From positions 11,607,001 to 11,671,000 of the forward strand of contig SMMW01000575.1 of NCBI GenBank assembly GCA_004794655.1: DNA of 64,000 nt, written 5' to 3'. The notes under the pieces were generated by a model. That model was not told where the DNA came from. It searched no databases and saw only the letters and a program-made list of their open reading frames with translations. Shown here piece by piece: positions 59,219 through 64,000 of the stretch; positions within the stretch are counted from its first letter, which is position 1, and each line of letters starts with the position of its first letter. The stretch comes from Marisa cornuarietis. Taxonomy: Eukaryota; Mollusca; Gastropoda; Architaenioglossa; Ampullariidae. Both the position numbers and the translations under genes were made by a program.

Positions 59219-59400
59219 GGCGGTCCAGTGGCGCAACGGTTAGCGCCTGTTACAAATACACTGAAGATTGTTTGCCGTGAGTTCAGATCTCGTCTCAGGA
59301 ACGCTGTTCTTTCTCTGCATGTGGAATCTGTTTACAGGGCTTGCTGCTTTGCCGTGATGTAGCCTTAGTTACTGTCTTGGAGTAAAATAACAATCCCCCA
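59219..59400 (+). mobile_element. tRNA-derived SINE, family A, full length
   Basis: Box A CAGTGGCGCAACGGTTAGCG at 59226-59245 and box B GAGTTCAGATCTCGTC at 59279-59294. The body TTCTTTCTCTGCATGTGG, TTTACAGGGCTTGCTGC and TTGCCGTGATGTAGCCTTAG ends at GTAAAATAACAATCCCCC. Matches the reverse copy at 1178-1345 throughout, except for part of the anticodon-like region. Confidence 0.85.
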
Positions 59401-59490
59401 CCCCCACCCCCACCCCCTACAGGGCTGTCTGCCTTGCCATGATATAGCCTTAGTTGCTGACTCGGCGTAAAACACCAATTTCCTCCTCCC
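59386..59490 (+). repeat. (CCCCCA)n run followed by a second SINE tail
   Basis: The SINE ends in about four CCCCCA units (59394-59417). A second, separate copy of the tail follows from TACAGGGCTGTCTGCCTTGC to CGGCGTAAAACACCAATTT (59417-59480). So the 3' domain is present twice in direct order. Confidence 0.8.
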
Positions 59491-59607
59491 CACACCCCGT
59501 CTAAAAAATTGTTCATTGACACAAAAGTTGTATGTCAAGACTTTTGTTTCTTCGTTTGCTCTTGGTTCCCGAATCTAATGGTGAAATTTACTTTTCGATA
59601 ATATTTG
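59491..59607. other. Short unique spacer
   Basis: No feature seen. Confidence 0.5.

Positions 59608-59660
<53 letters not shown>
59608..59660 (+). repeat. (CA)n microsatellite
   Basis: About 26 perfect CA units. Confidence 0.97.
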
Positions 59661-59666
<6 letters not shown>

Positions 59667-59907
59667 CAGGCTATGTACGGATGTCGCTGTTATCACTAAA
59701 GTCTGCAGAGGTTTGCGAAAGAATGTTTTTGTAGACCCAAATCGCTTTTTTGTGACATTAAATCTTTTTTGCTTTAAGAGGTAAATATGTTTTATCAAAA
59801 AGAGCAGTAAGGTTTTATCCTGAAGTGGACGTCTTGTCTTGCAGAAGCCTTTGAGATCATCTCCTTTTTACCCTCTCTCCCTATTCCTCTCTTCTTGCAG
59901 CCTTTTT

Positions 59908-60002
59908 TGTTTGTTTGTTTGTTTGTTTGTTTGTTTGTTTGTTTCTTTGTTTGCTTTGGGTTTTTGTTTGTTTGCTTTGGGTTTTTTGTTTTTGTTTTTT
60001 TG
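59908..60002 (+). repeat. (GTTT)n tetranucleotide repeat
   Basis: About ten perfect GTTT units (59908-59944) followed by degenerate GTTTGCTTTGGGTTTTT units, in which a 16-18-base block is duplicated. The Phe/Cys/Leu-rich frame across it is an artefact. Confidence 0.93.
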
Positions 60003-61619
60003 CATTTCTGTCAAAACCTCGATATGATTGCTAAGAAACACGATTACATTTACTAATATCACCATGGCATCAGAAATGGTAGGTTAATGAAGAAACCTAC
60101 CGCTGATAAAGTAAAAGGAGAAATTGAACAGTTCTGATGTATTTAAAAAAACTAGTCTTTCTGTAAATAAAGAAAACTGAATAGTATTGAAGGTTTTTTT
60201 TAATTTTTGCGCTAAGTTAAACGAAGAAAATATCTACTGCAGAAATAGATTAAAAACATCTAGTACTAAAAAGGTGTGAAGGGGAAATGGGGAGAAAGGA
60301 CGTCTTGACTGAGAGCAATAGACGAGACGGATTGACGACCGCTCTCGTCAACTGCGCTTCATGACCCTGGGATAGAACTAACTTGCTGGAGCCATGAGCT
60401 GTATAATAATGGCGACAATCAAAGTTGAATAAAGTACTTCCACAGACAAGCGGTGATTAAGTCCATTTTATTCTATACACAATAATCGTAGGTAGCTTAC
60501 CTAGGTCGCCTACCTCCTGTGTTTTTACCGCTCATCACTAGCCATCTGATCTATTTACGTCTTCAGCCGTTCCTTTGATGTCAGTCGCCGAACTGGGTCG
60601 TGTGTAGACGTGGGCGGCAACTTATGTGGTGTTCTGTGACGAAACAAAACACGGGACTTGTTATCTTAATCATCACTATCGTTGTTCCCAATGACGGATC
60701 TTGCCTTGCTTTTAAATTCGCTCTCGTAAACTAATTATTTCTATTTATAATGGAAATCGAATCGTTATTAAGTTAATTTATTCGTTGTTCTTATAACGGG
60801 AGTCGGTATTTTGGTTATTCTTTGTATTTATTCCGGGAATCGCTATTAGCTCTATATACACTGTAAGTACAAGCCTAATCAGGCATTTCGGGCTTTGGGT
60901 GCCTGCCGTAGCAGACGGTATAATCTATTTTAAGGCGACTCCATGAAGGACTGGGAATTAGACCCGGCACCACGTAAGGACAAAGGGGCTGTGGCTCACA
61001 TCCCGCCTCTAGGCTATGTTATGGAAGTGACTAGAAACAATGGCATTAGAATTAACTGAATTTCAACCAGATAGATGGGTGGGGGGAGGTGATCAGTAGC
61101 CACCCACCAATGTCCGTCATCGTGGCTTTAGGCTGTGTCTTGGCGCGACGGTGCAACCAATTTACAGCCGCTACTAGGGTGTGGAGACAAAGGCAGTCCT
61201 CCTTGATCCTCCGTTGGAATCCAGACTTTCAAATTAGCATTCGCAAGCGGAGCTGGATCATCCTTTGGAGACGACGTCCTATGTGTCGTTGGGGAAGGAT
61301 TTGTCGTTGTTCGGGCTCAATGTGTACTCGACGTCTTGTGGGGTGGAGGGGTGATGCAGGTTTTAAAATCGGTTGGAGGAAGATTCGTCGATATGCAAAC
61401 ATTGACAGGCAATAAGCGACCGTTATAAGACGGGGGGTTGGGGGGGAGCGGGGGAGGAGTCAAGAGGTGAGCGACTTTCCACAATCAGCGGAGAAAAGAG
61501 CGGACTTCGCCGCCTTCAAAGTTTTTCTTTTGAAAACTTCAAGTATACAGGTCGAGAGTCGGTCGCGAAATGAGCACATAGAGAATGTATGCAGTGCTAA
61601 TGCGTGATTATGATCCCAA
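60003..61619. other. Gene-poor unique sequence
   Basis: G-rich run at 61423-61456. A 108-codon arginine/tryptophan-rich plus frame (61089-61415) shows no domain. Confidence 0.45.
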
Positions 61620-61745
61620 GAGTTTGAGCGGCACGGGTCTGAAGCGACACCTGCCTCGACAGCGTTCTTCGATTCTCACTGAACGTGCCACAACTCACCT
61701 AAAATAGTGCGATGTCGCCTGAGCGATTAACACCTCGCACACCAC
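61620..61745 (+). mobile_element. Degenerate SINE, family C-like
   Basis: A box B-like TTCTTCGATTCTCAC (61665-61679) and a tail AGTGCGATGTCGCCTGAGCG (61706-61725) then ATTAACACC resemble the family C copy at 54401 (GTGCGAAATCGCCTGTAGGT). Box A is poorly preserved. Confidence 0.5.
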
Positions 61746-62515
61746 CCAGCCTTCTATCAAGCTCATCTCCCCATTTCTTAAACTTTTCTCGTCTTTTACA
61801 TTCCACTATACATTATTGATTGCTCCGTTAAATAAATATGTTTAAAGCACTTCCATTCCGACTACTCAGTCTGCCTCTGTGATATGTTACGGATGTGGCA
61901 TGGTTTACCCTCTCACTCTTTCTCCTCGATTCCGCACCAGTCCTTCCCACCACCCCCAACACATCCCGCCACTTGCTCGTGAAACACACCTCAGTCTTAT
62001 CTCAGACCCCCACCCCTCCCGACCCCATCCGGCCCTATCCCACGCGTGCATGTCAACGCCCGTCGACGCTGTAACCCCTCCCCTACCTCACGCCTTCCTC
62101 ATCGCGAACTTCCGTGCTGACCAGTCAAAGTGGCCAGAGGTCACGTGCCGGCGGTCAGCGGCGTGTTGACAGGTGCCCCGGGGATGACGCCGTGACGAAA
62201 GTGTGTGTCTCTCGTTGACGACTCGTGACGAGGGCTGACGTAGCGGCCAGTAGTCGCTTTACTTTGCCGTCGGCGTGTTGGTCAAATCCTGCTCTTTTTG
62301 CCTCCTCCCGGCCAACAGTGAGGGCTCCTAACTGCTGCTGCTGCTGCTGCTTTATCTTGTTCGAAGGGTTCGGTGAATACACAACGACCGAAAAGGCTTT
62401 CCAGGATAACATGCTAGGGTCGGGTGATCGTCTGCTCGACTTGGACAGTAAAGTATGCTTGTGTTTGTTTTATTACATACAGTTTTTTGGGGAAAAGTTT
62501 TAGTAAAGCTCTCGG
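61746..62515. other. C-rich then unique sequence
   Basis: C-rich coding-like composition at 61930-62100 with no domain. A (CTG)n run of about six units lies at 62333-62350. Confidence 0.45.
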
Positions 62516-62600
62516 CACACGCACACACACACACGCCTTCTCTGTCTCTCTTTCTCCTGCTCTCTCTTTCTCCTGCTCTCTCTTTCTCTCTCGATCAAGT
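62516..62600 (+). repeat. (CA)n and an 18-base pyrimidine minisatellite
   Basis: A short (CA)n run at 62517-62534 is followed by tandem copies of an 18-base unit, TCTCTCTTTCTCCTGCTC, at about 62545-62590. Confidence 0.85.
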
Positions 62601-64000
62601 CCCGGATATAATGATGTGAAAAGTTTCGTCGTGCTATCAGTAATTGGACTGTCATGTGTTCAGTCCCATGGGACCACAACCATTTTCTTGTTGTGGCACG
62701 TTCATAGCTAAATGATTTCCTCCAGAAATTGAAATTTGACAAGTCTTGTTAGCGGCCGAAAATGTATCATCGCGCTGACTTGTTTCTTGCGCCCACTGCT
62801 TTCGAGAAAGGGACGGAGAGTGGTCTGCAGCGTAAATTCTTGGCAAAGCGCTACTTGCAAGTACGAATGTTATTTGTTATTGTCGTGACCATCCCTAATT
62901 TCAGTCGGAAATTGCTCTTGGATGCTGCCTGTCCCCACTGTTCCACGTATCTCGACCCTTTCGGTCTCCTATTATTTTTGTCCGAATTAGTTCCCTTTCA
63001 TTGTTGTTTCTTTTTCTCTTTTTTCCCCCCTACTGTCCATCCTTCTTGTGGAGTCCTGCAGGAACTGACTGTTGTATCTCAAAGTGTAATGCATTTTTAA
63101 TCCGCCCTCGCCAGCTCTCGTCAATCCCTCTATCAATCTGCGTCGAAGGACCGGCGATCTGCAGCTATTACTGCAGGGTCCTCCCAAAGCGGACAGCAGG
63201 CGCCTTTCTTGCCGCTTCGCCGTCTTCTGCATTTTATTTCCATCGTCTGCCTTTTTGCTGGAAGTTCTAGCCGCACCCCGCCGTCGTTATGTGGTATTCT
63301 GTTCAGTTCTTTTTCTTTGCTCTAACTCTACCACTGGTTTTGCTGCCTCGTGAGCACCTCCATTTCCGCTTCCTCATTGTCTTCCTTTTGCTCCTCTTCC
63401 ATTTGCTCCTCGTCCATTTGTTTTTTTTTTTCCTTGCTTGCCTGCTTCCTTTTCTTTCTTTTTTTCGGTCGTTTTCACTTTGTCTTATTCGTTCGTTTTT
63501 TTTCTTTCTTTCAGGTCTTAACTTCAATTCAAACGGCGTCATAATCTTCGTTCTTTTATTTCTTGCCATCTATAATTATCTCTGCCTGCTGGGTTCTTTT
63601 TCATATGATTAGTGGTTTGGTTTCACTAATTGGACTGGTCTGTAACCTCTTGATATTGTTTTGTTGCCGTTGTTGTTAGTTGGCTGTTAGGTTGGGGTTG
63701 CTCGTGTTCGTCTAGTTTGGATTATTTTGTTTTGTTTTTCACGATTGCTGGTTTATCTATTTTCGTTGATTGATGGGTTGGTTACATTCGCTGGGCTGGA
63801 TTTTTTTTATCTTCCCTTTGTGTTGGTGTTTTTGTCGAACTTACTTCCGTGCGCTTAAGGGGCAATCTTCACCGTCACGAGACAGCCGTGATGCAGGGCC
63901 ACAGACAGCAGCGGATACAGTAGTAAACAAAAGTCAGTCCTCGTCTTTCCAAGGGCCAGACAGCTTTGTTGTGCGAGACGTCAGAGAACGTGCCTGCTGC
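62601..64000. other. Unique pyrimidine-rich sequence, no gene seen
   Basis: Long T/C-rich stretches at 63001-63040 and 63380-63520 give hydrophobic plus-strand and lysine/arginine minus-strand frames that reflect composition only. Confidence 0.5.

Noticed and set aside
59221..59300. tRNA gene
   Set aside because: Box A and box B are present but the cloverleaf stems do not pair and the sequence recurs with a shared non-tRNA body, so it is a SINE head.

Overview
The window reads as non-coding, repeat-rich animal nuclear DNA. It has no operons and no bacterial-style gene packing. Long (TG)n/(CA)n microsatellites, tRNA-derived SINEs, short inverted-repeat DNA elements and decayed LINE and DNA-transposon proteins are scattered through single-copy sequence. 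These contents best fit a mollusc, probably a marine or freshwater gastropod. The fit rests on repeat style, a LINE C-terminus of a type common in marine invertebrates, and one Ig-like exon resembling the immunoglobulin domains of gastropod fibrinogen-related proteins. The species assignment is inference. I found no intact protein-coding gene, no rRNA or true tRNA gene, and no CRISPR array.

Layout. 1-9 kb: a frameshifted non-LTR reverse transcriptase at the left edge, a reverse SINE, a (TG)n tract, then mostly unique DNA up to the first copy of a 264-bp inverted-repeat element (8.9 kb). 9-14 kb: microsatellites and low-complexity tracts. 14-18.2 kb: the most informative part. It holds a possible Ig-like exon on the minus strand (14142-14291) and a dead DDE transposase on the minus strand (15860-17619). 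A second DNA element sits inside the transposase motif and is bounded by an 8-bp target duplication. 18-28.5 kb: microsatellites, an (AAT)n tract joined to a 'TTGTATAGCGC' repeat, and unique DNA. 28.5-36 kb: decayed reading frames of unknown identity, the second inverted-repeat element, two SINEs, a candidate first coding exon starting ATGGCGGCC (33579), and a third inverted-repeat element nested in a SINE. 36-45 kb: a CpG-dense segment (39.9-40.4 kb) that could be a promoter and first exon, fold-back elements, another SINE, a possible hAT end and the C-terminus of a LINE polymerase with one nonsense codon. 45-64 kb: mostly unique DNA with four more SINE or repeat pieces and microsatellites.

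How the parts relate: the clearest biology is transposon ecology. SINEs carry RNA polymerase III box A and box B and presumably used LINE reverse transcriptases like those whose remnants lie at 1-400 and 43.8-44.1 kb. Short inverted-repeat elements inserted later, into a SINE and into a transposase. Host-gene evidence is limited to candidate single exons, which need transcript data.
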